A DNA stretch of 35,233 nucleotides from Desulfurococcaceae archaeon UBA285 (lineage in GTDB: Archaea > Thermoproteota > Thermoprotei_A > Sulfolobales > Desulfurococcaceae). The position numbers and the translations under genes were made by a program. The notes below the pieces were generated by a model. It did not search any database. It saw only the letters and a list, made by a program, of their open reading frames with translations, and was not told the DNA's origin. Of this stretch, positions 1-7,631 are shown piece by piece; the stretch's first letter is position 1; each line of letters starts with the position of its first letter. Location: assembly GCA_002495025.1 (NCBI GenBank), contig DADP01000019.1:1-35233 (forward strand). The letters run 5' to 3'.

Positions 1-537
1 ATACTCTACTTAGTAGTCCGACTAATACTTTCAACCATGTATACAACAAGTAAATTCGACTACGCCCCAGTGGGCTTATTGATTAGTGGCCCGGTGGGAT
101 ACGTCATAGGTGCTACTCGGTTGAAGAAGAAAGTAGAATATTTAGTGTTTAGACGAATAGGCTTAGTGTTTACAGCTCTAGCTATTGTACTACTCTCTGT
201 TTTGCTAGTCTACTCAATAGGGTATACATGGAGAAACTACCAGAATACCACGCTGTACTATGTTAGTAAAGAATGCGATATTGAATACAGTGTTCTCAAG
301 GGGTATTTCCAGGGGAGAGAAGTAATTAAAACAGAGCAAAAAATACTTATTCAACCATTTGATGAAAGCGATATACGTGCAGAGTCGTTTAAAGGAAGAG
401 TACACGGAGAATGTAGAGTTTTATATGAGCAGTCACGAAGCTACACCTACTACTCGTGGATAATAACTCTAATAATAGGTGTCATTTTGTTATCTACATA
501 CATAATAGCACTTTCGAAAACAACTAGGTCTTCATAG
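1..537 (+). CDS. Small integral membrane protein, 5' end outside the window
   Basis: The reading frame is open from base 1. An ATG occurs at 37, but the codons before it (1-36) also encode a hydrophobic run, so the true start may lie upstream and the gene is probably 5'-partial. From the ATG the protein is 166 residues. It has a glycine-rich hydrophobic stretch near residues 10-27, a clear transmembrane helix at about 39-65, a polar segment of about 75 residues with two Cys, and a second transmembrane helix at about 138-160 ending in a short basic tail. No domain is recognised. The middle segment is probably extracytoplasmic by the positive-inside rule, since a Lys/Arg cluster precedes the first helix. 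The gene ends 45 bp before the tRNA. I assign no function. Confidence 0.6.
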   Translation: MLYLVVRLILSTMYTTSKFDYAPVGLLISGPVGYVIGATRLKKKVEYLVFRRIGLVFTALAIVLLSVLLVYSIGYTWRNYQNTTLYYVSKECDIEYSVLKGYFQGREVIKTEQKILIQPFDESDIRAESFKGRVHGECRVLYEQSRSYTYYSWIITLIIGVILLSTYIIALSKTTRSS

Positions 538-540
538 AAA

Positions 541-552
541 ATATTTTAATCC
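541..552 (+). promoter_or_regulatory. TATA-like box upstream of tRNA-Val
   Basis: An A/T-only stretch (541-550, core ATTTTAAT) lies about 37 bp upstream of the mature tRNA 5' end. A transcript start about 25 bp downstream would leave a short leader for RNase P to remove. It is assigned from position and composition only. Confidence 0.45.
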
Positions 553-580
553 AGATCAAAGAATTCTAATAGAGTGAAAG

Positions 581-657
<77 letters not shown>

Positions 658-668
658 TTCCAGTAATA

Positions 669-1526
669 CTAAGAGTGTAGTTTCAACTCGGCTATAGTGC
701 TTATAAAGAGAGATAGTGTAATTAATCCTCCACCTACTATCTTGTAGATTGTAATGTATTCAAGGCCCATTAACACTGAGAATATAGTGGCAAAAACTGG
801 TTCTAAGAGAAATACTATTGCAGCAGTGGTTTCCGATATATATCTCTGTCCAAGTACTTGGAAAAATGTTGCTCCTATAGAGCAGGCTATAGCTAAGTAT
901 ATAATATACAACCATGCTTCAATGGTTAAATCAAGCCCTGTTAGAAATGCTGGTGGCCCATATAGTGAGCCAGCTATAAACATTCCAAATAGGAATTCCA
1001 ACATACTTGAAAACCCGTATTTAGAAATCAAGATTATTTGAAGAGCCCACATTATAGTCCCAGCAAAAACCAGTAGTCCTCCAATACCGAGCCCGCCGGT
1101 TGGCGATGTTAAAACATAGAGGCCGGTAATAGCTGAAACCAGTGCTACTAGATCCAGCCACGAATACTTTTTCTTAATAAACGCCGAGTATAAGTGGACG
1201 TGTATTGTTGCTAACCCGGTAATAAACGCGCTCATAGAAGGCTCTATGTAGACTGTTCCAGCTCCTTGGAGGACAAGGCCTGTTGAATAAGTTAAACCTA
1301 CAATAAAACCATTCCGGAGGCTTTTATAATATAGTTTTCTATTGAGTAATTTGAATAGAATGAGGGGTAGTAGTACTAGAGATGCTATTAGTGTTCTCGT
1401 AAACGTATATGTAAATGGGCTTATCAAACCAACTGACAGCTTAATAAACGCGAAGCTAGTACCCCATAAAAAAGTAGTCATAACTAGCGAGAAAAAACCC
1501 AGTATTTTCAATTTACTTATCCTCAA
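669..1526 (-). CDS. EamA/DMT-family transporter (10-TM drug/metabolite transporter)
   Basis: The 285-residue protein is almost entirely hydrophobic, with about ten predicted transmembrane helices in two repeated halves. Its first helix carries the family hallmark LWGTSFAFIKL, and the end of the second half has the conserved LEPVFATIFS motif. Members export or import small metabolites such as amino acids or nucleosides; the substrate cannot be read from sequence. The start is a TTG only 5 bp after the carbamate kinase stop. The next Met (residue 16) would remove part of helix 1, so the TTG is preferred. The spacing indicates co-transcription with the carbamate kinase, which may hint at a nitrogen metabolite, but that is inference. 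There is no strong ribosome site of its own beyond a G-rich stretch in the end of the upstream gene. Confidence 0.88.
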   Translation of the reverse strand: MRISKLKILGFFSLVMTTFLWGTSFAFIKLSVGLISPFTYTFTRTLIASLVLLPLILFKLLNRKLYYKSLRNGFIVGLTYSTGLVLQGAGTVYIEPSMSAFITGLATIHVHLYSAFIKKKYSWLDLVALVSAITGLYVLTSPTGGLGIGGLLVFAGTIMWALQIILISKYGFSSMLEFLFGMFIAGSLYGPPAFLTGLDLTIEAWLYIIYLAIACSIGATFFQVLGQRYISETTAAIVFLLEPVFATIFSVLMGLEYITIYKIVGGGLITLSLFISTIAELKLHS

Positions 1527-1531
1527 AAACC

Positions 1532-2500
1532 CTACCCCGGTATAATTCTAGTACCTGCTTCTCCACGTAGTGCTTCAGCGGCGTTCTTTAAGTGAGCTAT
1601 TATTGCTAGTTTTCCACCATTCTGGACAAATCTAATACCTGCCAGTATTTTTGGACCCATACTTCCCGGTTTAAAGTGTCCTTCATTGTATAGTTTGAGG
1701 GCCTCGCTCGCCGTGATTTCTCTTATTGGTTTTGCATCTGGCTTGCCATAGTTAATGTATGCAGCGTCGACATCTGTTAGAATTAAGAGGATACTGGCTT
1801 TTAATGCAGAAGCCATTCTCTCTGCTCCAAGGTCTTTATCTATTACTCCTTCAACACCAACTAGTTTTCCATTTTCATCTACTACTGGTACTCCTCCACC
1901 ACCATCAGCTATTACTATAAAGCCGTTTTCTGCGAGTGTTTTAATAGCATCTATTTCAACTTGTATTATTGGGTCTGGTGATGGTACTACTCTTCTATAG
2001 CCTCCCCTGGGGTCTGGTTTAAATATCCAACCGAATTCTCTTGCTAGTTTTTCTGCTTCTTCTTTTTCATACCATGGACCCACGTATTTAGTCGGGTCTT
2101 TGAAGTCTGGATCGTCTTTTCTAACTAGTGTTTGAGTAACTACTGTTACTACGCCTTTAACCCTCGACCCTAGTAGGCCTTTTTCTCTGAGTTTATTGAG
2201 TATTGCTTGTTGCAGGATATAACCTAGCCATCCCTGAGTCATTGCTCCAATAATGTCGAGTGTCATTGGTGGTATATTCTTGTATTTTAATCCAAGCATC
2301 ATTAGTTCTGCCAGTATACCGGCTTGTGGACCATTACCATGGGTTACTACTACTCTATATCCTTCTTCTATGAGTCTAACTATTGTTTCAGCCGCGATAT
2401 ACGCGTTTTTCCAGTAGTCTTCAACGGTTCCTCTATCGCCTTTTGACTGGAATGCATTTCCACCAAACGCTATTACTATTAAATCTCTATTGTTATTCAT
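1532..2500 (-). CDS. arcC: Carbamate kinase
   Basis: This is a cytoplasmic amino-acid-kinase-fold enzyme interconverting carbamate plus ATP with carbamoyl phosphate plus ADP. Visible motifs are the N-terminal nucleotide loop AFGGNA, the HGNGPQ motif, GGGGVPV in the middle, and the family-typical ending in which GKLAIIAHL precedes the C-terminus. At 322 residues the length is normal. An in-frame TTG lies 9 bases upstream, but the ribosome site GGTGG (2510-2514) sits 9 bases before the ATG at 2500 and directly abuts the TTG, so the ATG is chosen. The EamA transporter follows 5 bp downstream. No arginine deiminase or ornithine transcarbamylase gene is adjacent, so it cannot be said whether the enzyme makes ATP from carbamoyl phosphate or supplies carbamoyl phosphate for pyrimidines and arginine, as proposed for Pyrococcus homologues. 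Confidence 0.95.
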   Translation of the reverse strand: MNNNRDLIVIAFGGNAFQSKGDRGTVEDYWKNAYIAAETIVRLIEEGYRVVVTHGNGPQAGILAELMMLGLKYKNIPPMTLDIIGAMTQGWLGYILQQAILNKLREKGLLGSRVKGVVTVVTQTLVRKDDPDFKDPTKYVGPWYEKEEAEKLAREFGWIFKPDPRGGYRRVVPSPDPIIQVEIDAIKTLAENGFIVIADGGGGVPVVDENGKLVGVEGVIDKDLGAERMASALKASILLILTDVDAAYINYGKPDAKPIREITASEALKLYNEGHFKPGSMGPKILAGIRFVQNGGKLAIIAHLKNAAEALRGEAGTRIIPG

Positions 2501-2548
2501 TTCAATCAACCACCTTTTGATACAGGTTGTAGTGTTGAAAAAGAGTAG

Positions 2549-2560
2549 TGTATATATCTG
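2549..2560 (-). promoter_or_regulatory. TATA box for the carbamate kinase operon
   Basis: On the minus strand GATATATAC is centred near 2554. A start site about 25 bp downstream would fall near 2529 and leave a leader of roughly 30 nt that contains the GGTGG ribosome site. A second, more A/T-rich tract (2565-2595) lies further upstream and may contribute. Confidence 0.45.
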
Positions 2561-2596
2561 TAAATACTTATTTATATTTATATTTAAAGTTTAAAT

Positions 2597-3376
2597 TTAT
2601 ATCATAAAGTCTGGTATTCCACTGGGATCGTATGCTATTCTAGGAACTAGTTTATTTCTACGTAGTAGGTCTTTGACGTGTGGATATAGTATTACATATT
2701 CTTCGTCGATGCATTCTGATAGAGCAGGGTGTATACTAGCTAATCTCTTTTTAAACAATGCATAGGTTTCCTCGTTTGAAAAACTAAGCATTACAGCGGG
2801 ATAGAAGTCTTCGCATGGTTTTAACCCCTGAGAGTAAAGGTTTTCTAGTGCTTTAAACTGGTATTCATAGAAGGATGCATCAGCACCTGTAAGTAACTCG
2901 AATTCTCTTGGTGTACACCCTTTAAAGCTCACTCTAATTATTAATCTATGAAATCGAGAGAGTGTTTTTGTGTAATCTATATTTTTACCCAGGAGTAATC
3001 CATTGGTTTCAAGTATAAAGTAGTAGTTTGTTTCTTCAATGTATTCTAGTAGTTTGACTAGGTGATCTAGTCCTATAGTTGGCTCTCCACCACTAAGTCT
3101 TAGATAGCGGTATTTGTATTTAGAGGCTATTGAAACGAGTTTATTAAATGCTGATTCAGGAGTTTCAAACCAGCCTTTATCTCCATAGTAACTATACCTC
3201 CAGCTCCAACAAAATTTACAGCGGAGATTACAGCCAACAACATCTCCCGTTGCTATGCCACCATACCATCTACCCCCACGAAACCTATAATACCTCCTCT
3301 CTAAAACTCCATTTCTCCACCTGGTAACTTGTTTTTCAACTATTCCTGTGAGTTTAAACGGGTCTAATCCAGGCAT
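2597..3376 (-). CDS. Radical SAM protein of unknown substrate
   Basis: The 259-residue protein has the canonical radical SAM cluster motif CNLRCKFCW (CxxxCxxC) at about residues 49-57, preceded by GDVVG. A glycine-rich SAM-binding segment LRLSGGEPT follows at about 92-100, and an ETNG motif sits near the end of the following strand, as in pyruvate-formate-lyase-activating-type enzymes. These bind a [4Fe-4S] cluster and cleave S-adenosylmethionine to start radical chemistry. No C-terminal SPASM or twitch cysteine set is apparent. The N-terminal segment rich in Arg, Tyr and Gly (residues 18-45) is unlike the common subfamilies. No partner or peptide-substrate gene is adjacent. The ATG at 3376 has only a weak ribosome site. 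A perfect 15-bp palindrome lies in its promoter region. Confidence 0.9.
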   Translation of the reverse strand: MPGLDPFKLTGIVEKQVTRWRNGVLERRYYRFRGGRWYGGIATGDVVGCNLRCKFCWSWRYSYYGDKGWFETPESAFNKLVSIASKYKYRYLRLSGGEPTIGLDHLVKLLEYIEETNYYFILETNGLLLGKNIDYTKTLSRFHRLIIRVSFKGCTPREFELLTGADASFYEYQFKALENLYSQGLKPCEDFYPAVMLSFSNEETYALFKKRLASIHPALSECIDEEYVILYPHVKDLLRRNKLVPRIAYDPSGIPDFMI

Positions 3377-3411
3377 GTAAACCAGCTGTAATCGACTCGT
3401 ACTTCATGGTT

Positions 3412-3426
3412 AAGTATTCAATACTT
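3412..3426. promoter_or_regulatory. Perfect palindrome in the radical SAM gene promoter
   Basis: AAGTATT, one central base and AATACTT form a 7-bp perfect inverted repeat. It lies about 36 bp upstream of the radical SAM ATG, between a TATA-like stretch (3427-3437, minus strand) and the expected transcript start near 3407. That is where archaeal repressors usually bind. No regulator is identified. Confidence 0.45.
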
Positions 3427-3459
3427 CTTATTATGTATCAGTAGAAGCCAGTATCTCGA

Positions 3460-4374
3460 TTAAACCTGGTATACGTTTTTAACTTTTGTAATTAACTCTT
3501 CGAATTCGTCTATGTAGTATTCTCTACTACCAACTAGTATTTCCTCAATACTGGTTTTTCTCGGGTTTTTCAGTCTACCATATACGTATATGAGTGATTG
3601 TATTACTCCATTTAACACACCAAATCTGGATTGTGCATGGCGGTATGGACAGTTAATACTGCATTGCTTACAGTATAGTCTACCATTACGTAGACACGCA
3701 GACTTAGAGATTAGAGTTATTTTCCCTAGTAGTTTAGCGTAGTGTCTATCTATTGGAGCATACTCTGTTAATCCATAAACATGTAGTAGATATGCATTTG
3801 CTGATTTTACACCAAATCCAGGTATTTTCATTAAACCAAGTACTTCTTCTAGAGGGGTTTTCCCATTTGTAACTACATTGTCTATTTGGTCTCTTACAGC
3901 ATTGAATTCTCTTGGAATATAGGATTGCGAATCAATATATTTCTTTAATACTGCCTCTCGAACCCACTTCAATGTATTAACGTAGTAATCAGTGTTTCTC
4001 GAGAGGTAGATAGAATACGCTACTATCTTCTTGTATAGTGGTTCATAGACTAGTGTTACCTGGTTTGCAATACACTTCTCTATATTTAATCTACTACATA
4101 CTTCTCTAAACAACCAGTGTTTTTCCAGTCCAAGTATTCTCTCTAGACTTGGAGCACTAGGGCTTCCACTTATACTACAAGTTGTTTCTAGTGTAGACTC
4201 GTTAAACCGGCACTCCAAACCCTTTAACTCTCCGTATTCAATACTGAATATAAATCCCCCTGCACGCTCATCTAAATTGATTACTGGTAGAAGATAGGAG
4301 TAGAGGAGTGTTAGTCCATAGTGTACTCCTTTAATAATCAATTCAATCCACTCGTAGAAACCTCTAATACACAT
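3460..4374 (-). CDS. HhH-GPD DNA glycosylase/AP lyase with a four-Cys cluster
   Basis: The 304-residue protein belongs to the helix-hairpin-helix GPD base-excision glycosylases. The hairpin motif IPGFGVKSANAY (residues 184-195) contains Lys190 where endonuclease III has its lyase Lys. The catalytic Asp is Asp209 in APIDRHY. The long N-terminal region resembles that of AlkA/OGG1-type enzymes more than endonuclease III. After the Asp come four cysteines at 227, 235, 238 and 242 (CX7CX2CX3C). These suggest an iron-sulphur or zinc site, but in a position and spacing unlike the C-X6-C-X2-C-X5-C of endonuclease III. The substrate lesion is unknown. The ATG at 4374 overlaps pcp by 37 bp. An alternative TTG at 4341, overlapping the pcp stop as TTGA with a G-rich site just before it, would give 293 residues and is about as likely. 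Confidence 0.85.
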   Translation of the reverse strand: MCIRGFYEWIELIIKGVHYGLTLLYSYLLPVINLDERAGGFIFSIEYGELKGLECRFNESTLETTCSISGSPSAPSLERILGLEKHWLFREVCSRLNIEKCIANQVTLVYEPLYKKIVAYSIYLSRNTDYYVNTLKWVREAVLKKYIDSQSYIPREFNAVRDQIDNVVTNGKTPLEEVLGLMKIPGFGVKSANAYLLHVYGLTEYAPIDRHYAKLLGKITLISKSACLRNGRLYCKQCSINCPYRHAQSRFGVLNGVIQSLIYVYGRLKNPRKTSIEEILVGSREYYIDEFEELITKVKNVYQV

Positions 4375-4949
4375 CTTACAGTATCTAATATGTCTTGAAG
4401 AGGCAGTCCAAACCCTGTTTCTCTTCTCAACTGGTTTATTGTTGAGGGAGGTATGTGGAGGAATCCAGCTGGTACATTTCTTTCTACTCCATACTTCATA
4501 ATTATATATGCAATAGTGTTGCAGAGGAATAGACCAGTAGATAAACTGGGCTTTAGTGGAAGTAGCCTCTTTTCTCTACACTCTACTAGTATTTTCTCTA
4601 CTGGCAGTGTTGTATATAGAATACTAGGACCTCCCCCTTCAACATCTATGTATTTAGCTGTAAAACCATCTACATCTGGTTGTGTAAAAAACGCTTTATT
4701 TACACTAGCTAATTCCAAGTCAACCATGCGGGTTGAAGGATTTAATCCAAGACCGAGAACTAGTTTTGGCTTGAATGATTCAAGTATTTCACGGAGTATT
4801 ACACGTGCTTTATTAAATGAAACAGGGAGTACAAAGCCTCTTACTCTGAAGTTATTGATTAACACACCATCTAGTAGTCTTGCAATTTCACCACTAGGGT
4901 TGTTCCAATATCCTCCGTAATAGCCAAAACCAGTAACAACTATATCCAT
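4338..4949 (-). CDS. pcp: Pyrrolidone-carboxylate (pyroglutamyl) peptidase, family C15
   Basis: This cytoplasmic cysteine peptidase removes N-terminal pyroglutamate from peptides. From the ATG at 4949 it has 203 residues. The catalytic triad is visible at family-like positions: Glu79 (DLELASVN), Cys143 (TGLFLCNT) and His165 (GFLHIPP). The N-terminal strand DIVVTGFGYYGGYWNNPSGEI corresponds to the family's GF(E)PFG...NPS segment, but the usual EPF is replaced by YYG. Upstream TTG and GTG codons exist, but the GGTG ribosome site (4957-4960) lies 6 bases before this ATG. The gene overlaps the downstream glycosylase and is probably co-transcribed with it. It fits a peptide-fermenting lifestyle together with carbamate kinase (inference). 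Confidence 0.93.
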   Translation of the reverse strand: MDIVVTGFGYYGGYWNNPSGEIARLLDGVLINNFRVRGFVLPVSFNKARVILREILESFKPKLVLGLGLNPSTRMVDLELASVNKAFFTQPDVDGFTAKYIDVEGGGPSILYTTLPVEKILVECREKRLLPLKPSLSTGLFLCNTIAYIIMKYGVERNVPAGFLHIPPSTINQLRRETGFGLPLQDILDTVRCVLEVSTSGLN

Positions 4950-4983
4950 TTTCAACACCAATATTTCAATAATTTACACTCGT

Positions 4984-4994
4984 AATCTATAAGT
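4984..4994 (-). promoter_or_regulatory. TATA-like box for pcp
   Basis: Minus-strand CTTATAGATT is centred near 4989. A start about 25 bp downstream (near 4964) would leave a very short leader carrying the GGTG ribosome site. Confidence 0.4.
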
Positions 4995-5024
4995 AGTATA
5001 GAATCTGGGCGGTTAAGCATTAAC

Positions 5025-5041
5025 TAGATAGTATCTATCTA
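5025..5041. repeat. 17-bp interrupted palindrome upstream of the pcp promoter
   Basis: TAGATAG, a TAT spacer and CTATCTA form a perfect 7-bp inverted repeat. It lies about 35 bp upstream of the pcp TATA-like box and 45 bp past the HD gene stop. On the plus strand it is followed by six T, but no plus-strand gene ends here. It could be an upstream activator site for pcp or a transcript-end structure for the HD gene. Confidence 0.35.
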
Positions 5042-5085
5042 TTTTTTATAAGGCATGAAAGGTTCTTCTTGAGCAATTATAGTTT

Positions 5086-5868
5086 TTACGGGTATGATTT
5101 AAGATATGTATTGTCCACTATTGCATATACTTCAACATAGTTTTTTAATGGTGTTGAATTTAGTTTAGGCATTAATACATTGTCTACTTGGAATAATCCT
5201 GCTTTCTCACTCATATAGACGTTTATTCTTACTGGTCTTTTATCAGAGGTTGTAATCTCCACCATTTTAATACTTAGTGCTGATATACTGTGTATTGATA
5301 TACCGCCGAGTTTATAGGGTACTCTTGCGCGTCCTTCAGCCATGTCTAGTCCATCACCTACTTTGACGCATCCTGCTTCAATAGTGAGGCATTCTACATC
5401 GTAGCTTGTACAGTGTATTGAATGCATTATTTCCTGTCTTAGTTTAAACCTGGTGTATGGGTCTTCTACTATTTTCTCTAGTACTCTCTCAATAATGGGT
5501 TTTGCCAGGATAGCACCTATTTTCTCGTGTAGATCTCTGTGAACACTGTTTCCTATGTCGTGTAGTAGTCCGCCAATGAGTGGTACTAGCATAGCGTATT
5601 CTTCTCTATCTACTACACCATCTTTAATCAATGTGGATTCAACACCGTTTTGTCTTAGCAACTTGTATATGTATACAGCTGCACCTGCAGCTATTTTCGC
5701 GTGAACTGGTCCATGGTCGTTGTATTTCAATCTATTAACAGCCATTACATTAGCCATATACCAGAGTGATTGGACCTCAATATCGTTTTCAAGGAGATTG
5801 TATGCTCTTCGTAGCAGTATGTTTTCACCTAGAACTTCATCTAGTAGCTTAGTATTTACAATAACCAA
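5086..5868 (-). CDS. HD-domain phosphohydrolase
   Basis: The 260-residue protein has the metal-binding HD superfamily signature: His in NDHGPVHA, the LLHDIGN motif that supplies the HD pair, further His residues in HRDLHE and HSIHC, and a late Asp in KVGDGLDMAEGRARV. The family hydrolyses phosphate esters of nucleotides or cyclic nucleotides; the substrate here is not predictable. A longer frame begins at 5913, but the ribosome site GGTGG (5874-5878) lies 5 bases before the TTG at 5868. The 15 extra residues would be a hydrophobic run with no counterpart in soluble HD proteins, so the TTG is preferred. The gene stands alone, with about 60 bp or more on either side. Confidence 0.85.
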   Translation of the reverse strand: MVIVNTKLLDEVLGENILLRRAYNLLENDIEVQSLWYMANVMAVNRLKYNDHGPVHAKIAAGAAVYIYKLLRQNGVESTLIKDGVVDREEYAMLVPLIGGLLHDIGNSVHRDLHEKIGAILAKPIIERVLEKIVEDPYTRFKLRQEIMHSIHCTSYDVECLTIEAGCVKVGDGLDMAEGRARVPYKLGGISIHSISALSIKMVEITTSDKRPVRINVYMSEKAGLFQVDNVLMPKLNSTPLKNYVEVYAIVDNTYLKSYP

Positions 5869-5935
5869 TACAACCACCAATATAAACGAATTTAAAATAC
5901 TAAAATAAATCAAATGTATTAGAAGACAAGCTGGT

Positions 5936-6952
5936 TTACTTTGTAATACCCCAAATTCTTACTACTAAATGACTATTCGTATAGTTGGAGAGAACAACTA
6001 GGAGTTTTTGAGGCTCGGATATATCGTATTCTGTATTTCCAACTAGTCCACGCCAGGCAACAATGCGTCCTTCATAGTCTAGGAGAACTGAGATATCTAT
6101 TCCCACAGGACTTCTCAGCGTTGCAATAACATACGTGTATTTCTTGTATTTATCTGACTCTCCCACAAAGAACGCTATTAAGTCCTCGACACTCCAACCA
6201 GGCTTTAAATCTAGTGTTGCTACTAGTGGTGCTTTGAGTAATACCATTGCCAGGTTTACAAGATCTAATGCCTCCTCGGGTGAAACAGGCGGTTTTGCGG
6301 GTGCAATGCCCGTAGGTGTTGTTGGCTTTTCTTCGGGTTTTACTTGAGTGGGAGTTGTTGTGGGTGGTGGGGTTGACAGCCTGCTCGGTGTAGGTGGAGT
6401 GGGCGGTTTTGGTGTTTCTTTTACTTCTGGTTTTGCAGGTGTTGGTGGTGTAGGTGGGGGTTTAGGAGGCGTAGTGGGAGGAGTTGGTGTTGTGGGCTTT
6501 TCTGGTTTGGGAAGGGGTAGATTGAATACTGTATTAATAGCTGTAAGTGGAGGATTCTTAACGTATGCTGATAGTGCATTTATATATGTTTCAACAAATC
6601 TTCTACATTTATCCAGGTCGCCACTGCATTTTCCACTAACAGCTATTATTACTTCGTGGTTGGGACGTATATCAAGTGTTATTTCGAAGTTGAAAGAAGT
6701 AGAACTACCTGTAACTACAATTTTGTTTTCATCAATACATTTACCCGTAATTGGAAGAGTTATAAACTCGTAAACTCTTCGAAAAGCTGATTTTGAAACA
6801 GTCCATCTAATTCTAAGGAAATCTTTTTGTCTCTCAATAACTTCAAAATCAGCTGTACTCTCAACGAAGTAGCTAATGTAGTAGACGAGTTTTTTTGTCA
6901 CATCTGGAAGCGCGTAGCTCACTACGTATGAGCGTATTTCACTAGACAACAA
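5936..6952 (-). CDS. Two-domain protein joined by a long Pro/Thr-rich linker
   Basis: The 338-residue protein has three parts. Residues 1-150 are an alpha/beta domain whose pattern of alternating strands with a long final helix resembles START/SRPBCC-like ligand-binding folds (tentative). Residues about 150-222 are a low-complexity Pro/Thr/Lys linker. Residues about 225-330 are a C-terminal domain beginning PPVSPEEALDLVNLAM and containing YVIATLRS and GRIVAWRGLVG. That C-terminal domain is closely related to the whole folded part of the protein at 11393-11863. No signal peptide or membrane helix is present, so it is probably cytoplasmic. The start is TTG at 6952 or the adjacent TTG at 6949, with a G5 stretch just upstream. 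A TATA-like stretch (6969-6982) would place the transcript start almost on the start codon. I do not recognise the family. Confidence 0.85.
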   Translation of the reverse strand: MLSSEIRSYVVSYALPDVTKKLVYYISYFVESTADFEVIERQKDFLRIRWTVSKSAFRRVYEFITLPITGKCIDENKIVVTGSSTSFNFEITLDIRPNHEVIIAVSGKCSGDLDKCRRFVETYINALSAYVKNPPLTAINTVFNLPLPKPEKPTTPTPPTTPPKPPPTPPTPAKPEVKETPKPPTPPTPSRLSTPPPTTTPTQVKPEEKPTTPTGIAPAKPPVSPEEALDLVNLAMVLLKAPLVATLDLKPGWSVEDLIAFFVGESDKYKKYTYVIATLRSPVGIDISVLLDYEGRIVAWRGLVGNTEYDISEPQKLLVVLSNYTNSHLVVRIWGITK

Positions 6953-6968
6953 TACCCCCGTTTACCAC

Positions 6969-6982
6969 TTAAATATTATATA
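6969..6982 (-). promoter_or_regulatory. TATA box for the proline-rich two-domain gene
   Basis: Minus-strand TATATAATATTTAA is centred near 6976. The expected start near 6951 coincides with the TTG start codon, suggesting a leaderless or nearly leaderless message. Confidence 0.5.
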
Positions 6983-7101
6983 CCGTCAACAAATTAAAAA
7001 ACAAATCACACATAAAAATATACATCTGCGTAAAATAACTATTTGTTGTATGAATTTATAAATATTTTCATGGCGTAAAAGTGGGAGATTAAATAGCTTA
7101 T

Positions 7102-7539
7102 TTATTTTTTAAAACACCTTTCTATTAATTTAATAGATGATTTTTCAAACAATCTCCAATCTACACGGTAATTGTAGGTGTTTTCAAGTTCTTTCAATAC
7201 ACTGCGCAGTTCGCTAATCCCTCTAATTAGTTCTAAACAGTCTATCTCTCGTGATAGTGGACAGTAATCATCAATAATTACTCCTTTTTCTTCATTGTAT
7301 ATTAATGGATATACTCCACACCCTAATGGCTTATCATTGTAAATAGTGCACTTGCCATCTTCTCCGAGGAAAATACATCTTCCATTTATATTAACTAGCC
7401 GGTAAAATCCACCACTCTTTTTATAAAACCCTTTATATCCTCTCTTCTCTATTCTCTCAATATCTTGACGTGTAAGTATCATTTCAGTGTTATAACAACA
7501 CCTAGAACACTTCATGCAGAAAGCATTGTTTTCTAGCAC
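7102..7539 (-). CDS. YkgJ-family cysteine cluster protein
   Basis: The 145-residue protein has the CxxCxxCC signature at its N-terminus (Cys8, 11, 14, 15 in FCMKCSRCCYN). Further family cysteines follow in RCIFL, KCTIY, GCGVYPL and DYCPLS, a pattern thought to bind zinc or an iron-sulphur cluster. The function of the family is unknown; a metal-chelating or oxidoreductase-accessory role is often suggested. The start is GTG at 7539, supported by a GGTG ribosome site (7549-7552) 9 bases upstream; the next Met would lose Cys8. The gene is divergent from the BtuF-like binding protein across a 92-bp promoter region, so a shared metal or cofactor theme is possible but unproven. Confidence 0.88.
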   Translation of the reverse strand: MLENNAFCMKCSRCCYNTEMILTRQDIERIEKRGYKGFYKKSGGFYRLVNINGRCIFLGEDGKCTIYNDKPLGCGVYPLIYNEEKGVIIDDYCPLSREIDCLELIRGISELRSVLKELENTYNYRVDWRLFEKSSIKLIERCFKK

Positions 7540-7570
7540 TCTGTTTTACACCTACAACTAGTTTAGTTTA

Positions 7571-7595
7571 TTCAATAATTTAAAATTTAAAAATC
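7571..7595. promoter_or_regulatory. Divergent A/T-rich promoter region between the YkgJ gene and the BtuF-like gene
   Basis: The stretch holds TTTAAAATTTAAAAA, symmetrical enough to serve as a TATA box in either direction. For the rightward gene the start would fall near 7610, just before its GGTG site at 7619-7622. For the leftward gene it would fall near 7560, before the GGTG at 7549-7552. Confidence 0.45.
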
Positions 7596-7631
7596 CTCTA
7601 GTTGTTTATTTGGATTTTGGTGTTGGACAAA

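Noticed and set aside
6348..6773. 141-residue Gly/Val-rich open frame on the plus strand
   Set aside because: It is the antisense shadow of the Pro/Thr-rich linker gene (CCN/ACN codons read as GGN/GTN), with no ribosome site or TATA box.
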